A stretch of 14,211 nt of DNA, from contig JBGSMB010000057.1 in the NCBI GenBank assembly GCA_041740375.1, forward strand, positions 1-14,211, in the 5' to 3' direction. The notes under the pieces are model-generated. The model was not told where the DNA came from and did no database searches. It saw nothing but the letters and a program-made list of their open reading frames with translations. The stretch comes from JBGSMB01 sp041740375 (GTDB taxonomy: Bacteria > Patescibacteriota > Saccharimonadia > Saccharimonadales > JAGQMS01). The position numbers were made by a program, and so were the translations under genes. Positions 1 to 6,153 of this stretch are shown here, one piece after another (within the stretch, counting starts at the first letter, position 1; each line of letters begins with the position of its first letter).

Positions 1-808
1 CAAGCTCTACTTTGTCTTGACCTAGTACTTTCTTCTGTTGGAAGTATGCCACTAACCCACTAGTTAGCCAATAGAGCGACAACGCTGCGGCTAGTCCTAC
101 AGATATAAAGAAGATCATGGCGGGAATAAAATAAACCATCATACGGCTTACCGCGGCGCTGACTTCAGCCTGATCGGCTTGCTCGCCGGTCGAGCTTTGT
201 TTCATGATTTGGCGAAGCGACTTCGCGTTCTTATCGGTTACCATCAACTGCTTGCTGGTCAGATATTGAACAAAGGCACTTGCAAGCACGAGAGCCATTG
301 CCCCCCAGACAATCGTTCCGTTTGAGTATGCCTTGCTGCTAAGATCCACCACTCCGAATAAAGTAAAGTCTAGCTTGCTAATATCTGCCGCAAGTTCTTG
401 CATGCCGGGCAGGTTCTGAACGAACGGGTAGGAAAAGGTTACTATCGACTGTGGATCATTAACTATTTTTGATATCCCTGCATAAAGAGCAAGCAATATT
501 GGAAGCTGCAAGAAGAGTAGCCCAAGCGAAGAGAACGGATTAACTTCCCTTTCTTTATATAGCGCCATAGTAAGCTCAGATTCTTTGGCTCGGTCGCCTT
601 TTGTCATCTGTTTAATCTTTTTAAGTTCTGGCTGGAGCTCGCGCATTTTCTTGGTGCTATGGAGCTGCTTTTTTACAAGCGGCCAAAGCGCCAAACGTAC
701 GAGTATCGTAAAGATAATGATGGCGATGCCGAAATTATGACCCGGTAATAGTGCATAAATTAGCGTAAGAACATTGAAAATTGGCTGGACAATAAATGTG
801 TTAAACAT
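1..808 (-). CDS. yidC: YidC/Oxa1 membrane protein insertase, C-terminus cut by window edge
   Basis: This protein inserts and folds proteins in the cytoplasmic membrane, alone or with SecYEG. The reading frame is open from an ATG at 808 to base 1 (269 codons), so the C-terminus is missing. The translation starts MFNTFIVQPIFNVL. It has a first core membrane helix around residues 26-44 carrying the conserved groove arginine (R38 in TILVRLALWPL), then the charged cytoplasmic hairpin (about 46-85, KKQLHSTKKMRELQPELKK). Further hydrophobic helices follow near 92-110, 165-182 and 225-255, the last with the SLYWLTSG motif typical of the family's final segment. There is no cleavable signal peptide and no large periplasmic domain, as in Gram-positive (SpoIIIJ-type) members. 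A second in-frame ATG lies six bases upstream at 814. It sits 25-30 bases after rnpA, as in most bacteria. The identification is firm; the exact start is less so. Confidence 0.93.
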   Translation of the reverse strand, partial: MFNTFIVQPIFNVLTLIYALLPGHNFGIAIIIFTILVRLALWPLVKKQLHSTKKMRELQPELKKIKQMTKGDRAKESELTMALYKEREVNPFSSLGLLFLQLPILLALYAGISKIVNDPQSIVTFSYPFVQNLPGMQELAADISKLDFTLFGVVDLSSKAYSNGTIVWGAMALVLASAFVQYLTSKQLMVTDKNAKSLRQIMKQSSTGEQADQAEVSAAVSRMMVYFIPAMIFFISVGLAAALSLYWLTSGLVAYFQQKKVLGQDKVEL

Positions 809-817
809 GGTCATTCA

Positions 818-846
818 ACTATACCACAAGAGGTGGAGTTAGTCTT
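818..846 (-). promoter_or_regulatory. Candidate promoter directly before yidC
   Basis: On the minus strand an extended -10 motif, TGGTATAGT (TATAGT at 823-818), lies 9 bases before the yidC ATG at 808. AAGACT (846-841) stands 17 bases upstream as a weak -35. Transcription would start almost at the yidC start codon, giving a very short or absent leader. No Shine-Dalgarno sequence is visible before yidC, which fits. The region lies partly in the end of rnpA. This is motif matching only. Confidence 0.3.
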
Positions 847-1183
847 TTCTCGTGAATTCCTCGATAATCCTACGAACCGCGTTATCTAGCTCTTCGTGCG
901 GCAAGTCGGCCACCTTTTCATCAAATACGGTTACCACTATATCTTGGTTTGTTAGCCTGTCTTGGTAGTTTCGGAAAAGTTCGTAGAGTCGACGCCTGAT
1001 TCTGTTTCTGATCGGTGCGCTCTTACTCACCTTTTTGCTTACTACGACGGCTACCCGAAACGTGTCGTGGCGATTTTTATCCACGACCTTGGCTGCAAAA
1101 TATTTTGAACGAAACGTTACTCCTCTTCTATATACGAATAGAAGTCCGTTATTTCCCTGAAAACGGTTTTCTTTTTTTAACAT
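839..1183 (-). CDS. rnpA: Ribonuclease P protein component
   Basis: This is the small basic protein subunit of RNase P; it binds the catalytic RNA and helps it remove 5' leaders from pre-tRNAs. The 114-residue length is normal for the family. The start MLKKENRF matches the usual L.k..RF opening. The conserved arginine-rich helix is present as KSAPIRNRIRRRLYELFR (about residues 54-71), the family signature RNR.RR. VAVVVSKKV before it is the central beta strand. The ATG at 1183 is preceded by AAAGAGGG, a good ribosome binding site about 8 bases upstream. It lies 26 bases after rpmH and about 25-30 before yidC, the near-universal rpmH-rnpA-yidC order. Confidence 0.96.
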   Translation of the reverse strand: MLKKENRFQGNNGLLFVYRRGVTFRSKYFAAKVVDKNRHDTFRVAVVVSKKVSKSAPIRNRIRRRLYELFRNYQDRLTNQDIVVTVFDEKVADLPHEELDNAVRRIIEEFTRKD

Positions 1184-1209
1184 TTAGAAAACCCTCTTTA
1201 CCTGGAGAT

Positions 1210-1347
1210 TTATTTACTAAGTCGTACTCGACCTTTAAGTCGGCGAGCTTTCATCACGTTTTTGCCTGCACGTGATCGCATTCGCTTCATAAATCCGTGT
1301 ACTCGTTTAGCTTTTCGCTTTTTTGGTTGGTAGGTTCGCTTTGGCAT
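1210..1347 (-). CDS. rpmH: 50S ribosomal protein L34
   Basis: This 45-residue, very basic protein of the large ribosomal subunit reads MPKRTYQPKKRKAKRVHGF and ends in GRVRLSK. The L34 signature is clear: KRTYQP..RKAKR.HGF..RM.SRAG..V...RR.KGR..L. It starts at ATG 1347 and stops with TAA at 1212-1210. It is the first gene of the leftward cluster with rnpA and yidC and directly borders the origin region, as in many bacteria. AAGGGAT lies about 12 bases before the start and is a distant ribosome binding site; GATAAT, 8 bases before the start, could be a -10 box. Confidence 0.97.
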   Translation of the reverse strand: MPKRTYQPKKRKAKRVHGFMKRMRSRAGKNVMKARRLKGRVRLSK

Positions 1348-1656
1348 TTGTAGTTATTATCCCTTATTTCTGCTTAAAAGATTTGTGATTTTTGAAAGAT
1401 TGTAAAAAGCACAAAATTTACCAACAGATTTTAGACTATTATCCACATTTTTACTAGTGTTATCCCCAATTATGTATCTATAAAAAAATAATGTGCATAA
1501 GTTTTTATCTGTTAGGCGAAAAAGTACTGGAAAAATAAATGTTGCTTAAAAAACTGTGGAAAAGTCGCTAGACTGCTATATAGTTAAGAGCAAGAAAACA
1601 ACAACTAAAAGACGTAGCGGTGGTGCAGAGTGATGGTTGGTAACAAGAGAGGGGCT
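1348..1656. other. oriC: Origin region, upstream part (DnaA-box cluster between rpmH and dnaA)
   Basis: This AT-rich gap contains no credible gene. It holds four sites matching the DnaA box TTATCCACA: a perfect copy at 1439-1447 (plus strand); TTATCCCCA at 1460-1468 (one mismatch); TTATGCACA on the minus strand at 1492-1500; and TTTTCCACA on the minus strand at 1555-1563. Between the second and third boxes is a very AT-rich stretch (about 1468-1494) that could melt easily. The rpmH/dnaA gap is a standard place for oriC, and gene orientation diverges here (leftward before, rightward after), as expected at an origin. The calls are from direct reading; GC skew was not computed. Confidence 0.75.
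1574..1583 (+). promoter_or_regulatory. Candidate dnaA promoter (extended -10) next to a DnaA box
   Basis: TGCTATATAG contains an extended -10 (TG-N-TATATA at 1577-1582). No good -35 hexamer is seen 16-18 bases upstream; that place is occupied by a minus-strand DnaA box (1555-1563). DnaA bound there would overlap RNA polymerase, which would give the autoregulation known for dnaA in many bacteria. The expected leader is about 70 bases to the ATG at 1657. Confidence 0.4.
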
Positions 1657-3018
1657 ATGCAAGACGACACGTTGTGGCAAACAGTACTCGGGGAGATCGA
1701 AGTCGGTCTATCTAGGGGAAGTTTTGTTACTTGGTTTAAGAGCACTCGTCTTATGAAGTGCAACGACGAAGTTGTCGTTATTGGTGTCCCTAATATTTTT
1801 GCAAAGCAACAGCTCGAGGTGAAATACCGTCAGCTGATTGCAGATTCGTTGCAGAAAAACGGTGTCTCCCCCTCTCGACTGGAATTTAAGATCCAAACGT
1901 CTGTACTACCAAGACGAAGTGACTCCGACACAATTATCCTTAATCACTCTACGTCGGCCCCTGCATCACGCAATACTCCCACAAGTATCGGCCACGCATA
2001 CCGTCAAGGTTTAAACGAACGATATACGTTCGATAATTTTATCGTAGGCTCTGGTAGTGAGCTCGCCTATGCAGCCTGCCAGGGTATCTCGGCAAGCCCC
2101 GGTACAAAATATAATCCGATGTTTGTGTATGGCGGGGTTGGTATTGGCAAGACGCATTTAATCCAGGCTGTTGGTAATGCCGTTTTGGCTTCGAATCCAA
2201 ACGCAAAAGTTGTCTACGCAACAAGCGAACAGTTTACTCAGGAGTTTATCGACGCGGTACGTTTTAAAAAGGTGTCTGATTTTGCAAACCATTATAGGAG
2301 TGCCGATGTACTGATTGTTGATGATCTGCAGTTTATTGCGCAAAAAGAAAAAACTCAGGAAGAATTTTTTCACACTTTCAATTCGCTGCACCAGGCAAAT
2401 AAGCAGATTATCTTAAGTAGCGACAAGCCGCCGCATGCGATTCCAACTCTTGAAGAGCGTCTCAAAAGCCGATTCGCCATGGGAATGACCGTCGATATGC
2501 ATGCACCCGACTATGAAACAAGGTGTGCAATTCTTAAATCAAAATCCGTTGAACGAGGTATTGAGCTCACCCAAGACGTCCTTGATTATTTGTCCACTCA
2601 TGTGCAAACAAATGTGCGAGAACTTGAAGGTGCACTCAACCACCTTATCGCTTTTTGTGAGATGCGCGGACTATTACCCGACCTGATGATCACGACGGGG
2701 CTTTTTGGAAACACACGAACTCGACCAAAACATTTAACCTCAAAGATTATCGTCGAGAAGACCGCGCGTCATTTCCAGCTGCACCTCGATGACATAACAG
2801 GACCAAAACGCGACAAGGATATTGTCGTACCTCGCCAAATAGCGATGTACCTACTTCGAAGTGAGCTCCATATGAGCTTTCCAAAGGTCGCAAGCGAGCT
2901 TGGACGCAAAGATCACACGACTGCCATACATTCTGTCGAAAAGATTGAACGTGAGCTCAAGTTTGACGTAGACCTAAAACACCACATAAGTGAAATAAAG
3001 GAAAAATTGTATGCTTAA
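1657..3018 (+). CDS. dnaA: Chromosomal replication initiator protein DnaA
   Basis: DnaA is an AAA+ ATPase that binds DnaA boxes, melts the origin and recruits the helicase. Residue numbers use the ATG at 1657 (453 residues). Domain I (about 1-80) opens MQDDTLWQTVLGEIE with the usual W...L..I pattern; a linker (80-120) follows. Domain III holds Walker A GGVGIGKTH (159-167), Walker B VLIVDD (218-223), sensor ILSSDKPP and the EERLKSRF arginine-finger region. Domain IV ends in the DnaA signature GRKDHTTAIHSVEKI. I chose ATG 1657 over GTG 1630 or ATG 1633 because AGAGAGGGG stands just before it, and a start here gives the usual short lead into the first conserved tryptophan; the earlier starts lack a good ribosome binding site. 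It is probably autoregulated by the DnaA box near its promoter. Confidence 0.97.
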   Translation: MQDDTLWQTVLGEIEVGLSRGSFVTWFKSTRLMKCNDEVVVIGVPNIFAKQQLEVKYRQLIADSLQKNGVSPSRLEFKIQTSVLPRRSDSDTIILNHSTSAPASRNTPTSIGHAYRQGLNERYTFDNFIVGSGSELAYAACQGISASPGTKYNPMFVYGGVGIGKTHLIQAVGNAVLASNPNAKVVYATSEQFTQEFIDAVRFKKVSDFANHYRSADVLIVDDLQFIAQKEKTQEEFFHTFNSLHQANKQIILSSDKPPHAIPTLEERLKSRFAMGMTVDMHAPDYETRCAILKSKSVERGIELTQDVLDYLSTHVQTNVRELEGALNHLIAFCEMRGLLPDLMITTGLFGNTRTRPKHLTSKIIVEKTARHFQLHLDDITGPKRDKDIVVPRQIAMYLLRSELHMSFPKVASELGRKDHTTAIHSVEKIERELKFDVDLKHHISEIKEKLYA

Positions 3019-3261
3019 ACTGTGGATGGTGCGTGGAAAGTTTAGTGGACGCGTAGTGGTACAAAAATCTGTTCTATCCACATCGTCCACAGAAAACTTT
3101 TTTGTATTCATAGTCGCATCAAAATTGTACTCAGTCTGCGCACAGATTTTCCGAGTAGTTATACCCGTAAAAATAACGAAATTAACAGATATAGTTGCTA
3201 GTTTATACCCTGTTTCCACAGAGCCTATAACTACTACTACAATTATATATAAGGAGACAGT
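3019..3261. other. oriC: Origin region, downstream part (dnaA-dnaN gap)
   Basis: I see no convincing gene in these 243 bases. They carry DnaA-box-like sites: TGTGGATGG at 3021-3029 (minus-strand box, two mismatches); CTATCCACA at 3074-3082 (one mismatch), directly abutted by TCGTCCACA at 3083-3091 (two mismatches); and GTTTCCACA at 3212-3220 (two mismatches). The last is followed by the candidate unwinding element described separately. With the rpmH/dnaA cluster this gives a bipartite layout with dnaA between the two box groups, as known in Bacillus subtilis. The dnaN ribosome binding site AAGGAG (3251-3256) lies at its end. Confidence 0.65.
3212..3250 (+). promoter_or_regulatory. Candidate DnaA-trio unwinding element
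   Basis: The order is: DnaA-box-like GTTTCCACA (3212-3220), a short GC-containing spacer GAGC (3221-3224), then CTATAACTACTACTA (3225-3239), then AT-rich AATTATATAT (3241-3250). Read on the lower strand 3' to 5', the trinucleotides are GAT-ATT-GAT-GAT-GAT, in one phase. The DnaA-trio, defined in B. subtilis, consists of such 3'-GAT repeats next to a DnaA box; a DnaA filament there stretches one strand and opens the duplex. The match is by eye. Confidence 0.6.
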
Positions 3262-4356
3262 ATGAAGCTGCAAGCCACCCAAGAAAACCTACACCGCGCA
3301 TTAAATAACGTAGCTCGAGTTGCTATCTCTTCACGTAACCCGCTACCCATTTTGAATAATGTATTGCTTCGAGTTGTCGACAATCGGCTTACTCTTTCGG
3401 CTACAAATCTTGAAATCGGTATCACTGAACATATCGGAGCCAAGGTAACCACACCAGGCGCGCTCACCGTACCAGCTAGATTATTTCAAGAATACATTGC
3501 TTCTCTACCAAGCGGTGTTATTGATCTGGACATCAAAGACAACAAACTACATATCAAAACTGGTTCGTACCAATCAACAATTAACGGTGTCGCTGCAGAT
3601 GAATTCCCTGTTACTCCTACGATTGATAAAAAAGAAAGCTGGAAAATTCCAGCCCGTGAACTAAAGAAAGGACTAAGTCAGGTTATCTTCGCCGCTGCAA
3701 ACGATGAAACTCGCCCTATACTCACTGGAGTATACCTACACTCACATAATGGACATCTTTACGCGGTCGCTACCGATAGCTATCGTCTAGCAGAAAAGAA
3801 GTTGATGGCCTTTAAAGGAAGCATCAACCTCCTTATTCCTGCTTCTTCCCTTCAGGACTTGCTTCGAATAATCGCAGATTCTGATGGTGATGTGGTGGTG
3901 TATGCCGATGGGCAGCAGGCATTGTTTGAGGTTGGTGATAGCGAACTAATTACAAGACTCCTCGAAGGCAATTACCCTGACTATAGAAAACTAATACCGC
4001 CCACTTTTGCCGTAAGTGCGAATCTTCAAAGATCTGAATTTCAGAACATTACTAAGGTGGCTAGCTTGTTCGCACGTGAAAGTGCCGGTAGTATCATGAT
4101 TCGTTTCGACGAAGATTCCGAAGTTGTTTCGATCGCTTCAGTTGCTTCACAGTTGGGAGAGAATATTTCAAAAATTGAGACAAAAGTAACCGGAAACGGT
4201 GACGTCTCGGTCAATTCACGATATCTCATTGATGCACTTAACGTGTTTCACAGTGAAAGTGTGGCGTTTTCCTGTAACGGCAAGGTTGAGCCGTGTGTAA
4301 TTACTTCTGATGAAGAACCGGATTATCTTCACGTCATAATGCCTCTTAAGAGCTAG
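3262..4356 (+). CDS. dnaN: DNA polymerase III beta subunit (sliding clamp)
   Basis: The beta clamp is a ring-shaped dimer that encircles DNA and tethers the replicative polymerase and repair proteins. The 364-residue length is normal. It shows the three-fold clamp layout: an N-terminal domain (about 1-120; MKLQATQENLHRAL, then PLPILNNVLL), a middle domain (about 125-245; LKKGLSQVIFAAANDETRPILTGV is cut here to the key motif ETRPILTGV), and a C-terminal domain ending YLHVIMPLKS. That ending corresponds to the usual YVHVLMP.RL tail, with the last residues changed. The GNYPDYRKLIP motif sits at 237-247. ATG 3262 has a strong ribosome binding site, AAGGAG at 3251-3256, five bases upstream. It lies between the origin and recF in the standard dnaA-dnaN-recF order. 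Confidence 0.97.
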   Translation: MKLQATQENLHRALNNVARVAISSRNPLPILNNVLLRVVDNRLTLSATNLEIGITEHIGAKVTTPGALTVPARLFQEYIASLPSGVIDLDIKDNKLHIKTGSYQSTINGVAADEFPVTPTIDKKESWKIPARELKKGLSQVIFAAANDETRPILTGVYLHSHNGHLYAVATDSYRLAEKKLMAFKGSINLLIPASSLQDLLRIIADSDGDVVVYADGQQALFEVGDSELITRLLEGNYPDYRKLIPPTFAVSANLQRSEFQNITKVASLFARESAGSIMIRFDEDSEVVSIASVASQLGENISKIETKVTGNGDVSVNSRYLIDALNVFHSESVAFSCNGKVEPCVITSDEEPDYLHVIMPLKS

Positions 4357-4375
4357 CACTTCAAACAGTTACAAT
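4346..4375 (+). promoter_or_regulatory. Candidate promoter giving a leaderless recF transcript
   Basis: TACAAT (4370-4375) is a good -10 match, and its downstream edge is 7 bases before the recF ATG at 4383. This places the transcription start on or next to the start codon. TTAAGA (4346-4351), with an 18-base spacer, is a 4/6 match to the -35 consensus. No Shine-Dalgarno sequence occurs in the 26 bases between dnaN and recF, which fits a leaderless mRNA. Not proven. Confidence 0.35.
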
Positions 4376-4382
4376 AGTACGT

Positions 4383-5456
4383 ATGTCAGAGTTACTAAAA
4401 GCAATTACATTGCGTCAATTTCGTTCGTACTCTGAATCGTCGTTTGAGTTTAGCGATGGCGTCACGATCATAATTGGCCCGAACGCAGTTGGAAAAACCA
4501 ATCTGCTTGAGGCGGTCTATGTGGTGAGCGCGGGTAAAGGCTTTCGCTCGAGCAAAGATAGTGAAATGTTGGGGATCGATAAAAGCTGGGCAAGGTTAGA
4601 TGCCGTCTACGACAAGTCAGAACGAACAGTAAAATTAGATACATCTTCAGGAAGACTACAGAAAAGTTTTATTGTGGGCGATCAGAAGAAAGCTCGCTTG
4701 CAATACAGCGATATTCGCCCAGTCGTGCTTTTTCAACCAGATGACTTGCGGCTTGCCACCGGCTCTCCTACTAGGCGCCGACACTTTATCGACACGCTTT
4801 TAAGTCAACTTGAACCAAGCTACCGAAACGACATAAGGTCTTATGAACGAGTGCTTGCTCAGAGAAATAATTTACTTAAGCAATCAGACAGAATAACTTC
4901 AGACCATCTTTTTGTTTGGAACATTCAACTTTCGGAGCGGGCTGGCAAGATCGTGAGAGCACGCACAAACCTCATAGACCGTATAAATAAAGTGCTCTCG
5001 CCCGTCTACTCTGAAATAGCCGGAAAGCCTCATAAGGTGAAGATACTATATGCAAGTAGCTTACCTGTAGACGATTATTCAAATGCTTGCATGAAGAAGC
5101 TACAAGCTGATATTGCGCTAGACAGTCGCACAGGCACTACTCATACCGGACCTCATCGTGATGACTTTGAAGTATTGATCGACAGCAAGTCAATGAAGCA
5201 CATAGGCTCACGCGGGGAGAACAGGACGCTGTTGCTTGCTCTAAAGATAATAGAGCTGGAAGAACTGGCCAGCAGGCACGAGACGGCTCCTCTGCTTCTC
5301 CTGGACGATGTATTCAGTGAGCTTGATGGCTCTCGCAGGGCTCTTCTCACAAAATACCTGCAAAAGTATCAAACCTTGATTACTACCACCGACGCGGATG
5401 TTGTCGGAAAAGATTTCGCACAAGTTGCGCGAATTATCTCCCTCGAAGCTAGTTAA
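4383..5456 (+). CDS. recF: DNA replication and repair protein RecF
   Basis: RecF is an SMC/ABC-type ATPase that acts with RecO and RecR to load RecA at single-strand gaps and stalled forks. The 357 residues are the normal size. Walker A is GPNAVGKTN (32-40). The family motif THTGPHRDDF lies at 253-262, the ABC signature region SRGENRTLLLALK at 276-288 (usual form S.GQ.R...LALK, so the glutamine is replaced by glutamate here), and Walker B LLLLDDVFSELD at 304-315. The start follows dnaN by 26 bases without a ribosome binding site; a leaderless start or an unusual initiation mode is likely. Its last 8 bases overlap the end of the convergent minus-strand gene, and a possible terminator for that operon lies inside its 3' end. 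Confidence 0.95.
   Translation: MSELLKAITLRQFRSYSESSFEFSDGVTIIIGPNAVGKTNLLEAVYVVSAGKGFRSSKDSEMLGIDKSWARLDAVYDKSERTVKLDTSSGRLQKSFIVGDQKKARLQYSDIRPVVLFQPDDLRLATGSPTRRRHFIDTLLSQLEPSYRNDIRSYERVLAQRNNLLKQSDRITSDHLFVWNIQLSERAGKIVRARTNLIDRINKVLSPVYSEIAGKPHKVKILYASSLPVDDYSNACMKKLQADIALDSRTGTTHTGPHRDDFEVLIDSKSMKHIGSRGENRTLLLALKIIELEELASRHETAPLLLLDDVFSELDGSRRALLTKYLQKYQTLITTTDADVVGKDFAQVARIISLEAS
5406..5433 (-). terminator. Possible terminator of the leftward secretion operon, inside recF
   Basis: On the minus strand TTCGCGC-AACTT-GTGCGAA (5433-5415) forms a 7-base-pair stem (one G-U pair) with a 5-base loop, followed by ATCTTTTCC, a short and imperfect T-run. It starts 16 bases after the stop of the last operon gene. 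On the plus strand the same hairpin has an A-C mismatch and no T-run, so the polarity favours the leftward operon. It is a weak terminator by T-tract quality. Confidence 0.35.
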
Positions 5457-6153
5457 GAATTTCGCCTTCAACGATCGCCGGGTCAGAGGTGTCTTTTCCG
5501 CTCGGTGTCCAACTTTCGCTCGCTTGAGCACTCGCTGGAACATCAGCAAAGGTTCTATATTGGATGTCATAGGTTTGTACAGAGTCGACCGCCTTTATCC
5601 ATTCTAGCGCGGACTGCTTCGCCGTGTCGTTTGATGAGGTAATCCAAACGGTGTACTTAAGCGCTCCTTCGACAGAAGAAACAGAGTAGTCGATTCGGTA
5701 ATCCCCTGCTTGATATGGAAGGTAGGCGAACAGTGGATTTTCTTTTACGAGATCGTTGCTTGCATTTATGGCTTCAAGCTGACCTACAAAGTCTCTCCAT
5801 TCGGCTTCGTTCTTTTTTGCGAGGAGTTTTTTACCGGCTTCATTTTCAGGGCTCAGCAGCACCCCGTACTGAGTAAATGGTTTACCCTCTTCTATGGTTA
5901 CTTCAATTATTCGAGTTGTGAAATTTTTAGCACTGACTGTAATGGATGTTTTGCCAACAGGAAGGTTAAATCGAGCGGTTTTGGAAACTTTTTTAGTCTT
6001 GTCGTCGTACGATATCGTTGAGTTTATGGGCGAGATACTTAGTTCAAAGTTTGACTCCTCGGTTCTTGAAAGAGCAAAAATTATTGCAAAAAAGACTGCT
6101 AAAAATACGCAAACTAACAATACAAAAGTTCTTCTACTTGGCATTCTATTCAT
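5449..6153 (-). CDS. Membrane-anchored extracytoplasmic protein with PEGA-like domain
   Basis: I cannot name this 234-residue protein. It has a basic N-terminus (MNRMPSRR), one hydrophobic helix at about 10-28 with no clear signal-peptidase site, and an outside domain. Residues 36-102 (SPINSTISYDD ... FNLPVGKTSITVSAKNFTTRIIEVTI) follow the PEGA pattern: a P.n..i segment, then LP.G...I.V...n(F/Y), then a strand. Such small beta domains often bind cell-surface polymers. Residues 105-202 form a second alpha/beta region (NPLFAYLPYQAGDYRIDY, then a predicted helix SALEWIKAVD), which I do not recognise; the tail is Ser/Thr/Pro/Ala-rich. Its ATG overlaps the stop of the upstream hydrolase gene (ATGA), so the two are probably translationally coupled and act together. 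It ends the operon and overlaps recF tail to tail. Confidence 0.8.
   Translation of the reverse strand: MNRMPSRRTFVLLVCVFLAVFFAIIFALSRTEESNFELSISPINSTISYDDKTKKVSKTARFNLPVGKTSITVSAKNFTTRIIEVTIEEGKPFTQYGVLLSPENEAGKKLLAKKNEAEWRDFVGQLEAINASNDLVKENPLFAYLPYQAGDYRIDYSVSSVEGALKYTVWITSSNDTAKQSALEWIKAVDSVQTYDIQYRTFADVPASAQASESWTPSGKDTSDPAIVEGEILN

Noticed and set aside
1015..1275. 86-codon plus-strand frame across rnpA and rpmH.
   Set aside because: It lies opposite two certain genes and has no ribosome binding site or motifs.
3011..3265. 84-codon plus-strand frame filling the dnaA-dnaN gap, overlapping the dnaA end and the dnaN start (ATGA).
   Set aside because: It has no ribosome binding site of its own, shows Val/Ile/Thr/Ser-rich composition without recognisable motifs, and runs through the DnaA boxes and the trio element. 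The neat end overlaps look like chance.
2974..3282. 102-codon minus-strand frame across the same gap.
   Set aside because: It overlaps the dnaA and dnaN coding ends on the opposite strand, has no motifs, and is explained by an AT-rich spacer with few stops.
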